From Pohlia nutans (taxonomy: Eukaryota; Streptophyta; Bryopsida; Bryales; Mniaceae), in the NCBI GenBank assembly GCA_022496805.1, contig CM040092.1, positions 21,532,113 through 21,596,112 on the forward strand: 64,000 nt of DNA, read 5' to 3'. This document shows positions 11,619 through 20,989 of the stretch, one piece after another. The translations under genes were made by a program, and so were the position numbers. The notes under the pieces were generated by a model. That model did no database searches, was not told the origin of the DNA, and worked only from the letters and a program-made list of their open reading frames with translations. Position 1 is the stretch's first letter. Every line of letters begins with the position of its first letter.

Positions 11619-11650
11619 ACACCTTTGTTAGCCTTTTGGCTAAGATCAAG
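11619..11650 (+). pseudogene. U2 snRNA fragment (5' end, truncated)
   Basis: From 11619 the sequence follows the conserved 5' end of plant U2 small nuclear RNA (ACACCTTT, then GCCTTTTGGCTAAGATCAAG) and stops at 11650, where a family A-like element begins. Upstream, TATATA starts at 11588, about 31 bases before the RNA start. ATCCCAGAAGG at 11549 matches 8 of 11 positions of the plant snRNA upstream element RTCCCACATCG, near -70. With only about 32 bases of RNA it cannot make functional U2. Confidence 0.7.
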
Positions 11651-11655
11651 GATTC

Positions 11656-12120
11656 AACCTTCTTTAGATTTGGAGAATTGCAAAGATCTACAGTTATAAA
11701 ATACAACTAGGAGGGATATTTTCAACTTGATGTATGAACAAAAGTTGTACATTATGAATTTTAAATTCTATCTATATAATTAGAAATATGATTGCTATTG
11801 CCAATATTTTTTATAAATTTTGAAACCTAAATTTCAAAATTTGTTTTTAATTTGATTACAAAAAAGATAATGACAATCTATGTATGAAATTTGTTGTGAT
11901 GGGTTTAAATGTAACACTCTAAGTGTAGAGATTTTTGGAGATTATTTGCTTGCTTTATTTAATGAGCTGATTTTTCAAGAGCACTTTTGAATTGAGATCT
12001 TAGAGTTTTTTGATGGATCACTTCAATATGAAATGAGGCATAAAATTTACACAAATCATCCCCTTTCCACAAAGTCCACAATTACATGAAGCTATCTTGC
12101 TATAGAATTTTGTAGTATCT
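11656..12120 (-). mobile_element. Degraded family A element
   Basis: The minus-strand interior matches family A (complements of CTCATTTCATATTG and AACATTTAAACCCATCAC). Both TTAACCCC termini are missing. It interrupts the left U2 fragment directly after AAGATCAAG. Confidence 0.6.
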
Positions 12121-12256
12121 TTTTGACTTGCAAAAGGTGGCTTGATGAATGAAATCTTACTGAAATGTACCATTCATTATCCATAACTTTAACAAAGTGC
12201 ATTCCGATGTTTGATCATTTGATTACTACCACCTCATTTTTATTTTTGTTTTATGA

Positions 12257-12329
12257 ACCTCGTATCAAATATTAAACTCATAAGAACAGGTAACACATTT
12301 GATCTCAGTCAAAAGGCCGAGAAAGGTGT
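12257..12329 (-). pseudogene. U2 snRNA fragment (5' 73 nt, minus strand)
   Basis: On the minus strand from 12329 the sequence reads ACACCTTTCTCGGCCTTTTG, then a diverged AGATCAA segment, then CTGTTCTTATGAGTTTAATA, closely following the first 70 or so bases of U2 snRNA. Several changes fall in the branch-site recognition area, where the normal GTAGTA reads GTGTTA. The 3' stem-loops and Sm site are absent, so it is a pseudogene. A TATA-like box (TATGTA) lies about 30 bases upstream at about 12354-12359. Confidence 0.75.
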
Positions 12330-12662
12330 GCTTCTCCCTTCAAACCCACAACCCTACATATCCTCACTTTGATTGCAACTCATGCAAACCTTATGGAATA
12401 ATTCCACTTAGCATTATTCTTGTCGTGTGACATAGTCAAATGTAACATTGTCTAGTGTGATACTACCAAGAACCGTAAACAAGAACCATGCCTAAACTTT
12501 GGAAGGAATACAAAGACGATGACGTAGTTGCTAACATCATGGCCCTCTCATATGGCATGACCCATGTCCACCAATGGTATGGCATGCGAGTATTTCATTG
12601 GGCGATCAATGACACTACACAATAGCTCGTCAGTGCTTTCATTTGAAGACAGTGATATTCCG

Positions 12663-12780
12663 ACACTAGTAGAAAAGGTGGCATTCCCTAGGGAGATGTG
12701 CAGGCAAAATCACTGTGTATGCGTGGAATTGGGCACCACATGCTTGGGCAACTCCCTCGGCAATGCCATCTATTTTACTA
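12663..12780. mobile_element. CACTA miniature element, right end overlapping element L
   Basis: It begins CACTAGTAGAAAAGGTGGC at 12663 and matches the copy at 39737-39855 through the AATCACTGTG and TGGGCACCAC region. Its right end is diverged (GCCATCTATTTTACTA) and runs directly into element L. The 96-residue open frame here comes from this element. Confidence 0.65.
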
Positions 12781-13022
12781 AGGTAACTATATCTAAAAGC
12801 GACATTTTCCTTAAATTGTCCCTAGCTCAATCTTCCATAATAAGTAGATTTTGACACCCTACTATAGATGAGAATGTGCACAATCTGAACATCAGAGTTT
12901 AGGGTCGCTTTATGGTCAACCTATAGTCAGCACTTTGGAAATTCATAACTTATTCATACGGTATCCAAATAGTGCATGCTAAAATGCGTTGGAATCCTCT
13001 TGAACTTGCTATTAAGACCCAC

Positions 13023-13089
<67 letters not shown>

Positions 13090-13151
13090 TTTTATGTGTG
13101 TAAATAGGCTCAATTGGTAAGGGGGACGCTTTTAGGTATAGTTACCTTAGT
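12777..13151. mobile_element. Unclassified inverted-repeat element L with inserted poly(A)
   Basis: Termini ACTAAGGTAACTATA and its complement, with the match extending to about 24 bp including CTAAAAGCG. A second, shorter copy is at 42064-42361. Compared with that copy, a 64-base A run at 13024-13087 replaces about 15 bases. No coding capacity; no clear target duplication. Confidence 0.6.
13024..13087. repeat. 64-base poly(A) run
   Basis: An uninterrupted run of 64 A inside element L. It is not preceded by any gene-like sequence. The sister copy near 42285 has ATTGAAAATATTTC at the same place. Confidence 0.95.
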
Positions 13152-15063
13152 GCGAGTATTTCGAGGTTAGAAGAGTTACAGCGAGTGCAAGTTATGGGGG
13201 AGGAAAAAACTGTGGTTCACATGGCGGTCCACGCTAGCCGCTAGCGGCTGACACCGGCTCCTTATCCTCCACTACAGGGTCTCCAACTCACAATTGACAA
13301 AGACTTTCAACCTCAGCTTTCTCTGTTTTGGCAAAGATCTCATTTACTGCAGCATGAATATGAGGGTAACAAATGCTGGAGATCAGGTTCAATTCTATGA
13401 TATCATAATTTAATGTGTTCAATTCTCAACCGTCTCATGTCAGTGGAGATTGAATGTGCTCAGGACGTACGATACCAACACCGTAACGATCGTTTTCAAA
13501 AGGATGTCCCTGGCCCATCAAAGAGTTTCACAACTTCTCAAGTGGGGACACCCAAAACTATCACTTTTGCTAGGTACTCAGCACCAGTGTTTTTCCTGTG
13601 TTTTTTTTCTCGAAGCCTAACTCGCGATGTAAAAGAAATTGGGAAAGAATATTTGATAGAATTCCTAAAAGACATTGGTAGTTTTCTTCACAAAATTTGG
13701 CTATCTTCAAAAAAAAAATAGAGAAAATTTGGCGAAAAAATTCAAAATTATCTCTTTCTTTTTTTAAACAAAAGAGAAATGCCATATTTTGTAAAGAAAT
13801 TTGGCGAAATATAGCTAGAAAAATAAAATGTTGCTCAGCGCAGTTTTATCATTAGAATTTTCATTTAAAATTTTATTTTCTAGCAGATATTATAATCAAG
13901 TATTAATCCTAACGTTGGTATGAGGACCATCATGAATAAAGAGTTTGTCGGAAGTAGTTTGTCTATTAATGCTCTCGTGCATGGGTAGCAAGGTCTATCA
14001 TTGGTACCCCTCTTGGAGGGTAAAATCTAGTTTGCAAATAAAAGAGGATTTCAATACAACAAGAATGCATCATTTGGATATTGTATACAAAAGTTACGAC
14101 GAGTCTATTTTTTTTCCTTTCAATAAGTGTTTTACAATCGTTTCTTGAGCAAAGGTAGATATGGACTAAGGGGATGTACACCAAGTGAAATTGGTGCTTT
14201 TAGATCACTGGCACTTTTGGATGTCTCCACTTTACTTGGATGATTATTGGTTGATGGGAAATCACCTTGTCATGAGATTTATTACAAAATTTCTTCATGT
14301 AACTTAGCACAACTATGGGGGGTGTTGTAAAGAGAATTAGGTTGATTTGAGTTTATTTCTTTAACAAATTGGGAGTATGGTCTCACCTTTACAACTCCAT
14401 GTTGGAATAAAGGGTCACGTTGTTTATTGCAACTCTATAGTTGCTAAAATGTGTATGGCCCCTTGTTGGTCGTATTTTGTCAAAAGCCAAACACATGGAA
14501 AAAGGCTTGAAATCTTTGAGTGCATGTGTCATAAATCGGAGGGAAAGAATATAAATTTGATTAGTTTATGAACTAAAACTAAAAATAAAAACAAAAATAA
14601 AACAAGGACAATATAATTGTGAGGCTTTGTTCCGATCTTCTTTATATTTGTTATAAATATTTGAACAAGTTTTTAAATCAAAATTTTATTATTAGAGTAG
14701 TATAAATGTGTAGATAACATATACCAGAAGATAATATAAGTTGTATTAGGATAATACATTACTTGCTGAATAATTTAATGTTGTGTGAAAAAGTACGTTT
14801 AAACCATCCTCAAATGGGCAATGTGAAATATAGGAAATGAACTCTCAAGAACTTGTAAATTGTCATGTCAAGGGCCATAGCCAATATAATCTATCCATTA
14901 AGATAGATAGATAGATAGATAGATATGAACTCCGGTCCTCTTTTGAGGCCGGCGTGAATAAAGTGTCTGTTCGTCTTGACAATGAGCCAGTGCCCACCGG
15001 ACAACGGGCCATTGGTACAAGACTACTCACCTCTTTCGAGAATAGACACTTTAGATCTATCCA
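13152..15063. other. Intergenic DNA with small repeats
   Basis: No gene is supported. A perfect 14-bp palindrome AGCCGCTAGCGGCT is at 13236-13249. A (GATA)n run is at about 14902-14925. A small inverted repeat (AAAGTGTCTGTTC at 14960, near complement ending 15052) could be a tiny miniature element. The open frames at 13413-13785, 13945-14184 and 14377-14571 show no domain and no splice context. Confidence 0.4.
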
Positions 15064-15648
15064 TTAATCCCTAGATGCCCATTGTCCTCTCTAGATTTGA
15101 AGAATTGCAAAGATGCATTATAAAATCCAACTAAGAGGGATATTTTGAACTTGATGTATGAATAAAAGTTGTACATTCTGAACTTTAGATTCAATCCATG
15201 TGGTTAGATCGATGATTGTGATCACCAATATTTTGTATAAATTTTGAAACTTAAAATTCAAAATTCTTTTGTAATTCGATGACGAATAAGATATTGACAA
15301 TCTGTGGATGAAATTTGTTGTGATGGGTTGAAATGTAATACTCTGAGTGTAGTGAGTTTGGGGATTTTTTGGTTGCTTAATTTTATGTGTTGACTTTTTC
15401 AAGAGCACTGTTGAACTATTTTGAATTAAGATCTTAGAATTTTTTGGTGAATCAATGCAATATGAAATGAGGCATAAAATTTTCACAAATCATCCTTTCT
15501 AATCGGTTCACACAAGCATGAAGCTAACTTCCTATAAAATCTATAGCTAGAAATCCACAGTGCAAAAAGTGCATGATGGATGAGAAAACGGAGTTTGATT
15601 ATGTGCATTATCGAGAAAATGAATGGTTGGACAATTAAGAATTCAAGA
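15064..15648 (-). mobile_element. TTAA-flanked miniature element, family A
   Basis: A 585-bp copy that starts TTAATCCCTAGATGCCC. Its right end, TGGTTGGACAATTAA, has lost the TTTAGGGG part of the terminus. The 122-residue minus-strand open frame inside is chance in an AT-rich element. Confidence 0.7.
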
Positions 15649-16019
15649 AGGTTGTTCGTTTGTTGTTTTGTTTGTATATTATGTTAAGATCTCACGGACC
15701 ATGCCCATGTTGTTCGGGTTCTTGGTATTGTCGGAAAGCCCTTGACGAGTAGGGTGCACAAAAGTCATTTCATAGCTTTTGGACACATGGTGTACAAGTT
15801 ATGAATTTTGAATCGAATTTCGTCACCACAGATTGAATTAAATTATGGATAAATTATTCTAAAATTAAAATAAAAGTAAGACCAGGGCTAAATCACGGGG
15901 AACTCAACACAGGGTAGGGTCGCACTAGTATAATATAAAGTTAGAGAAATTTGGAAACATCCAAATTTACTCAAGTGATTTCAAACCTCTCATCCTCAAC
16001 GAATGAACCTCCTCATCCA
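15649..16019. other. Sequence upstream of the membrane-protein gene
   Basis: No repeat terminus or gene is seen. GC content rises from about 15900 towards the promoter region that follows. Confidence 0.35.
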
Positions 16020-16400
16020 TCGTACGTTCATCCGATGGAGTACCAGGCAAGGGGTCGGTGTATCCCAGTGGCCCACTTCACCTGCCACACAATCCTAACC
16101 AGCACAAAACCCGGCGAAACACCGGGTCGCCACGTCCTCCACCCGACCAAACGCCGGGTCGCCTCGCGGCTCATTCGCCGACCTTCATCACTCACCTGAG
16201 GATCTTCTTCTGCTCTGCCCCGCCGGGACGAACTTACGAGGACGATCACGCCCTTCGCTCCGCTCCACATCGATTGCAAACTCCGCAGCCACAATCATCG
16301 CCGTCTCTCCCTCTCCATTTCAAGCCTGGTTTCACACGATTTGGTTCAATATTCACGGAGAAAATGCTCCCTTAGGGTTTTGCATGGAGATGAACACAGG
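16020..16400 (+). promoter_or_regulatory. GC-rich promoter / 5' UTR region of the membrane-protein gene
   Basis: A short GC- and CpG-rich island in AT-rich surroundings. The sequence CCGGGTCGCC occurs twice (about 16122 and 16156). A GGCCCA motif at 16070-16075 matches the plant TCP site II element common in promoters of organelle-related housekeeping genes. It ends in AAAATGCTCCCTTAGGGTTTT, typical of a plant 5' leader. The open frames on both strands reflect GC content and are not called. The start of transcription is not visible. Confidence 0.45.
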
Positions 16401-17409
16401 ATTCACGTTTTCAAACTTCCAAGGCAAAATACACATTCCTCTCACGTTCCTGGCGTTCAATTCTGCTCGTGTCATCTTTCTCCTGTGTATTTGGCCCTAA
16501 TTGGAGTTTGAAAGTGAGTTTAACGAATTGAATTTGCTTTTGCCATGCTGCGTTGAATTTCTGTAGCTGAGCTGGATTTCTAACGAGTTTCGGTGTGGTT
16601 TTGAAATTTAGCGGTTGGTTTGATTCGCAGTTATAATTGGAGAGAATTTGGATTTTTTTTTTGAGGTATTATGATTACATTGCGTTGGTTGGAAGAGCTA
16701 CTGATCTTTGAGTTCAATAAGTGGGGTTGCGGATTTTTTATTTTTATTTTTATAAAAAAAATGTATGGGGGTGCGGATGGTGGCGTTGGTGGAGTCCGGA
16801 CGTCCGGACGGTGTTTGTTGCGGAAATGGCGGTGTCAGTTTAGGGTAGCTTTTGACTGAGTTTGGTTTGAGATCCGTGCTTGCTTGTGTAGGCCAGCCAT
16901 GTCCGGACTCTTTTAGGGTTTTAGTATCGCGAGGTGGAGTTCTTCGGTTTAGGGTTCTATAATGTCATTACAGAGGTCCCAATTTGTAAAGGCAGAGGAT
17001 ACTATAGCATTTTAACCAATATGTAGGAGTTTGTTTTCATTGAGAAAAAGCTCTGGAGAGATCGCTTTGGGTACTACAAGAGCCAAATACATTTTCCTCG
17101 TTCAATGTATGAATTTCTTATGCAATTGTAGACATTATTGCAGGACATCATTTCCATAGACATTTAGCCAAGTCATGCTTACACCACTTGATAAAAAGTA
17201 ACAGGGGTCATGGGGTCAGTCATTAGTATTCTCTACCTTATTTTTCTTCTTTCTCTTGCTGAGATCAATGACTGAGATTAATTGATACATACACTCTCAA
17301 TAAATTTCGTCAAATATTACCTCCTATGATCTGTTTCTGAAACATCATGTTTATTGTGTAACCTGTAGCCGTTTTTGATCTCCCTGTGGTTGCGGTTTTG
17401 TGTTGACAG

Positions 17410-17622
17410 GCATTTGGCTGAGCTCATGATTAGTTCGGTGTTGGACAATTGCAGTAAACGACCTTTCATGGCCACGTATTCAGTAGCAACTGTATCTTTT
17501 CTTTACGACTGGATTTTTCAATAGTGGGAGCTTCTGAATGTTCGTTAGATAGACCTGATCAAAAAACTAGTTTGTAACAAACCAGGCCCATACTGTCAAC
17601 AGCCTCCAGGGGAAGCATCATC
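17410..17622 (+). other. Probable 5' UTR exon part
   Basis: A pyrimidine-rich tract ending TTTTGTGTTGACAG at 17409 is a good splice acceptor, so 17410-17622 is likely leader sequence joined to the coding exon. The donor of the leader intron (16400-16520) cannot be fixed. Weaker acceptors at 17602 and 17609 are alternatives. Confidence 0.4.
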
Positions 17623-19256
17623 ATGGCACAATTCGTGGGTACCCTCTGGTGCCAAGGCAGCCTACAAGGCCTGTTATCTTGCGGATTTTCGCGGTCCAAA
17701 ACGAATGTTGTATCTGGTGTGACAGTCTCTCCTTTTTTGCCACGCGCAGTGTGGGAAGATATGTTAGGGCCTCGCTTTGAAGGGACAACTGATAAGATGG
17801 CTACAACGTACCCGGCCGTTGTTTGCTACAGAGACGACGATGCCCCCTTACCAGAGTACTTGGTGGAGAAGAACTGGAGTGACATGAGCGCGCGCACCAG
17901 TTTAGAGATACGGTACAGTCCATGGGCCGTGGAGATGATGAATGGGTATGGGAAAAAAAATGAGAAAGAAATCAAAGAGACCACGGGTAAGCATCTGATC
18001 TAGCATATCATTGTATTGTTATAGCTCTGGAGATCAAGTTTTCATTTCTATGTAGAATGTTTTTGTTACCATTCATTGATGTTCTGGAAGATCAATACTC
18101 CCTCTGTCAACTAACTTCTTCTTTTTACCAAAAAGAAGCCGTCTCAGTACTTGAAAAATGATCTATTTTTAATAGTAGTATGTAGTTTTTCTGTCACTCT
18201 CATTGTCCGCCCCGTTTGAAGTGGACAAGGCTCACGTTTGAAGTATAAAACATATTACAAAAACTAGGGGGAGAACATGCCAAAAACTAGGACAATTATT
18301 TCCGGACAGAGGGAGTACTTTCAGGCTATCATGTTATTGCCTATGATATGCCATTTTTTAAGGAGTGGTGTGTATTTTTTGAGCTGTATTTTGCATTTAA
18401 ATTCCTTGATCTGTTTGATATAGGTGGGCCTCCTAATAATGGGAAGGGAGGTGATGGTGGAGATGGCAACGGTGGTGGTGGTGGTGGGGACGATGATGGT
18501 GAAGATCATATATTTTTGTTGCCAATACTCACGCTAGCATTTGCGGCTTTCCATGTTGGATACTGCATTGCCGTCTGGGTGAAGGACGATAGTCTGGACT
18601 TTGAGTTCTTTCGTACAGCTCTTGCTCTATTTGGCCTACTAACAATTTCAGCTCTACGCCTCAATGCGTAAGTCCCTCCCACTTGGTTTTTTTTCTCTTT
18701 TGTTCTGAAGCTTCATAACATTCAGTAGCCAGTGTTTCCACCTGTTGGGAAAGAAGGGTAGCTACTGACGGGCCATGGATGATGATGAGGAATATGCCTC
18801 TCATTCTCCTCACGGGGAAGGCAGAAGTAGCACTAAGTACTGAATATTTTGTTATATCAGCCACTGAACAAACATTTTTTGTTGAGTTACTTGACCTGAA
18901 TATGGTAATTTTTCGTGCAGCCGGACAGGTATAGATGCCTACATTCTTGGGCTTGGAGCATCTGTGGGTGTTATGGTCTGGACAGGTACGATAAGGGTCC
19001 CTCTCTTTGTGGTCAATATCTGGAGCATATTATTTGTTAATGAGAATCTCGAATGCAATTATATGACAATATGGTGAGTTAATCTGCTATTTCTTGTGTA
19101 CCTCTGAATCATTTGCTCATTGCATTTTGTGCATATTCTCTGTGACCAGGTGAACGCTGTCTCGTGAAACGAGAGGGAAGTCCAGCAGGTGTTGTGGCTC
19201 TTTTTGCAGCTTGCATGGCTGTGATGTTCACTGCAGCTCTCTACCATACATTTTGA
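17623..19256 (+). CDS. Uncharacterised four-exon membrane protein (259 aa)
   Basis: Exons 17623-17986, 18424-18667, 18921-18985 and 19150-19256 join in frame over standard GT-AG introns to give 259 codons plus TGA. Residues 1-50 lack acidic residues until about 45 and could be a plastid transit peptide. Residues 51-121 are soluble and charged. Residues 122-148 form a linker of Gly and Asp (NNGKGGDGGDGN, then six Gly). Four hydrophobic segments follow: HIFLLPILTLAFAAFHVGYC, FFRTALALFGLLTISALRL, AYILGLGASVGVMVW and GVVALFAACMAVMFTAALY. I do not recognise the family; a chloroplast membrane protein is an inference from the N-terminus, linker and helices. Intron 1 carries a Stowaway element. The start is the first ATG of the open frame; a downstream ATG (codon 47, MLGPRF) is less likely. 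Confidence 0.7.
18098..18315. mobile_element. Stowaway miniature element in intron 1
   Basis: A 218-bp element with ends CTCCCTCTGTC and GACAGAGGGAG, flanked by TA at 18096-18097 and 18316-18317. This is the standard plant Stowaway (Tc1/mariner-type) terminus and target. The interior is non-coding. It lies between exons 1 and 2 of the membrane-protein gene. Confidence 0.85.
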
Positions 19257-19747
19257 ACTTGGACGAGCAAAGCCGTTCTTCGCCGTACTTCATGCATTAG
19301 AGTCATATCTTTTGGAGCTGCAAATTACGCTATTGCATTGCAAATATCAAATTCTTAGGGTTATGGTCTCAGAAGATGATATCTATCTGTAGTCTAGGAT
19401 ATTTGTGAATTCTCAAGTAAACAGCTCAAATGTTGTGAAGGCTGCTGCTTTATCAGCAGTTATTCTGAGAGAATGCAACCTCAGGCAAGACTGTATCCAG
19501 AAGTTAATTTCTAGAAGATCAGCTCACGCACTGCCCAGCTCTGGTGATGTAAATACATCAGTATCTGTGGATGCACAGAGGGGAGAGAACGCCACTAAAG
19601 ATATATTTGTACATATTATTTTTGATATTCAAGATACGAGAGTAAATTTGAGATGAGAAGAATCAATGTTTCTTGTTTCACTACTTGCATGTTTCTTCCT
19701 GAATGGTAGTGCGTCCTGTATGCGACACAGTTCCTGATATGATACCT
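19257..19747 (+). other. 3' UTR and downstream DNA of the membrane-protein gene
   Basis: Non-repetitive sequence follows the stop codon. The 83-residue open frame at 19405-19656 has no domain and probably lies in the 3' UTR. AT-rich words (ATATTTGTACATATTATTTT) near 19600 could hold the poly(A) signals. Confidence 0.4.
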
Positions 19748-19790
19748 TAGGGACGGTTTACACTACACACCAAGAGCCGTGACCAAGGCG
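19748..19790 (+). repeat. Partial terminus of a P-like element
   Basis: TTAGGGACGGTTTACACTAC followed by ACACC resembles the terminus of element P (57681-58228; GGCGGTTTACACCATCGACC on its minus strand). Only one end is visible before the family D nest begins. Confidence 0.3.
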
Positions 19791-19806
19791 GTGGGATTTT
19801 AACCCT

Positions 19807-20615
19807 TTAACCCTTTAGTGCCCAGGGTACTATAGCTGGGAGCACTGGATTTCAGTGGATTTTTCCACTGTGATTGAGATTACTAGAAATAGAATGGATT
19901 AAATTAGAAAGTAGCCGTACAATTCTATTCTCAACTGGAGAGCACACATTTTATTAAAATTTGAGAATCATCCAATGGTGGGATTGGAAGATTATAGTAT
20001 GTATTTGAACTGTATAATGCACGCTCAAAAATGAGATTTTGGGGGGTGTGTGACTTCAAAGTTAAATAGAATTTGGGTTAAATTTTCAAAAATGAAAGGA
20101 AAGAAGTTCAGCTATGCCCTATGTCAACACCTCTCCGTTGCAATCTTTCATATCAAGAATTGACTCACACATAATTATTGTGAATTTTATAAGTGAAAGT
20201 GGCTTATCCATATACGGTTTAAGACAAAATTTTATACGTTGAAAATTGACATGAGTGGGTACATTAGTCAAGATCGGATTACACACTAATGGAAGATGAA
20301 GAAAAGAACACAATCCAAAAAAATAAAACAAGATAACAAACTTCTAAACACAAGAAATACTGCATAATACATGTGTTGTATTTGTAAGTATTTACTGTAT
20401 TTTCAAGTATTTGCAGTATTTTTGCGTTCTGTTGATAGGTATTTTGATAGTTGTACAATTCCAAATTGAAAATTTCTTTGTCTGGAAGGTGTGTGATGTA
20501 TATGGGCAAATCTGAACTTCAAAACTGAAGTTCCAATTCTTCACGGATTCTCTGCTATTTGCATTTCGGACGTTGTAGTGACCATAATGTGGTCAGCTGG
20601 GCACTAAAGGGTTAA
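19807..20615. mobile_element. TTAA-flanked element, family J, nested in a family D terminus
   Basis: An 809-bp element with perfect 19-bp terminal repeats, TTAACCCTTTAGTGCCCAG. It sits at the internal TTAA of the family D terminal repeat: the left flank is TTAACCCT, the right flank CGTCCCAG, and TTAA is present on both sides. The interior is AT-rich without coding capacity; the minus-strand open frames at 20119-20509 are not supported. Confidence 0.75.
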
Positions 20616-20989
20616 CGTCCCAGTTCAACACTGTTTTCAAAGATTTGTTATAAAATGTTTGATGAAAACTAAAAATGGAGTTGATGTACAAAGCAAAGTT
20701 GTAAATGTCAATGTGAAGATTACATTTGTACGGTTTGATTTATCATATATATTTTTAATAATTTTAAATTAATTTTGCATGGTTTTCTCTTGAAATTCAA
20801 TTAAAAATCAAGAATTAACGGATTTAAAAAATATTGTAATAAAATTGGAATAACATGCACTACGAGATAGTATGGTTTTCATTATTTGATTCTACTTATT
20901 TTGGAAAATCGTCTTTAAGGTTGCACTTTTTGAACTAAGAATGAAACTTGACATAAACCACTTGTGTTGTTTTTCCAAAAATCACAATA

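Larger units (their letters stand above)
11470..12460. repeat. Long inverted repeat carrying two U2 snRNA gene fragments
   Basis: The arm at about 11500-11650 and the arm at about 12300-12460 are inverted copies. Shared words include AAGGTTTGCAT, TAGGGTTGTGGGTTTGAAGG and GAGAAGCACACCTTT. Each arm holds the upstream region and 5' end of a U2 snRNA-like sequence, facing inward. A degraded family A element fills the loop. This looks like an inverted duplication of a U2 snRNA locus, not a transposon terminal repeat, though transposon capture is possible. Confidence 0.65.

Noticed and set aside
11619..12329. Functional U2 snRNA gene
   Set aside because: Both copies stop before the Sm site and 3' stem-loops, and the minus-strand copy is altered in the branch-recognition region.
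13100..13170. tRNA gene (GGCTCAATTGGTAAG resembles a D-arm)
   Set aside because: No matching acceptor stem or T-arm at the right distance; it belongs to the end of element L.
15118..15486. 122-residue minus-strand open frame
   Set aside because: It lies wholly inside a family A miniature element; other copies do not keep it open.
16028..16375. Open frames on both strands in the GC-rich island
   Set aside because: Arg/Pro/Ser-rich composition on both strands comes from high GC; the position fits promoter and leader sequence.
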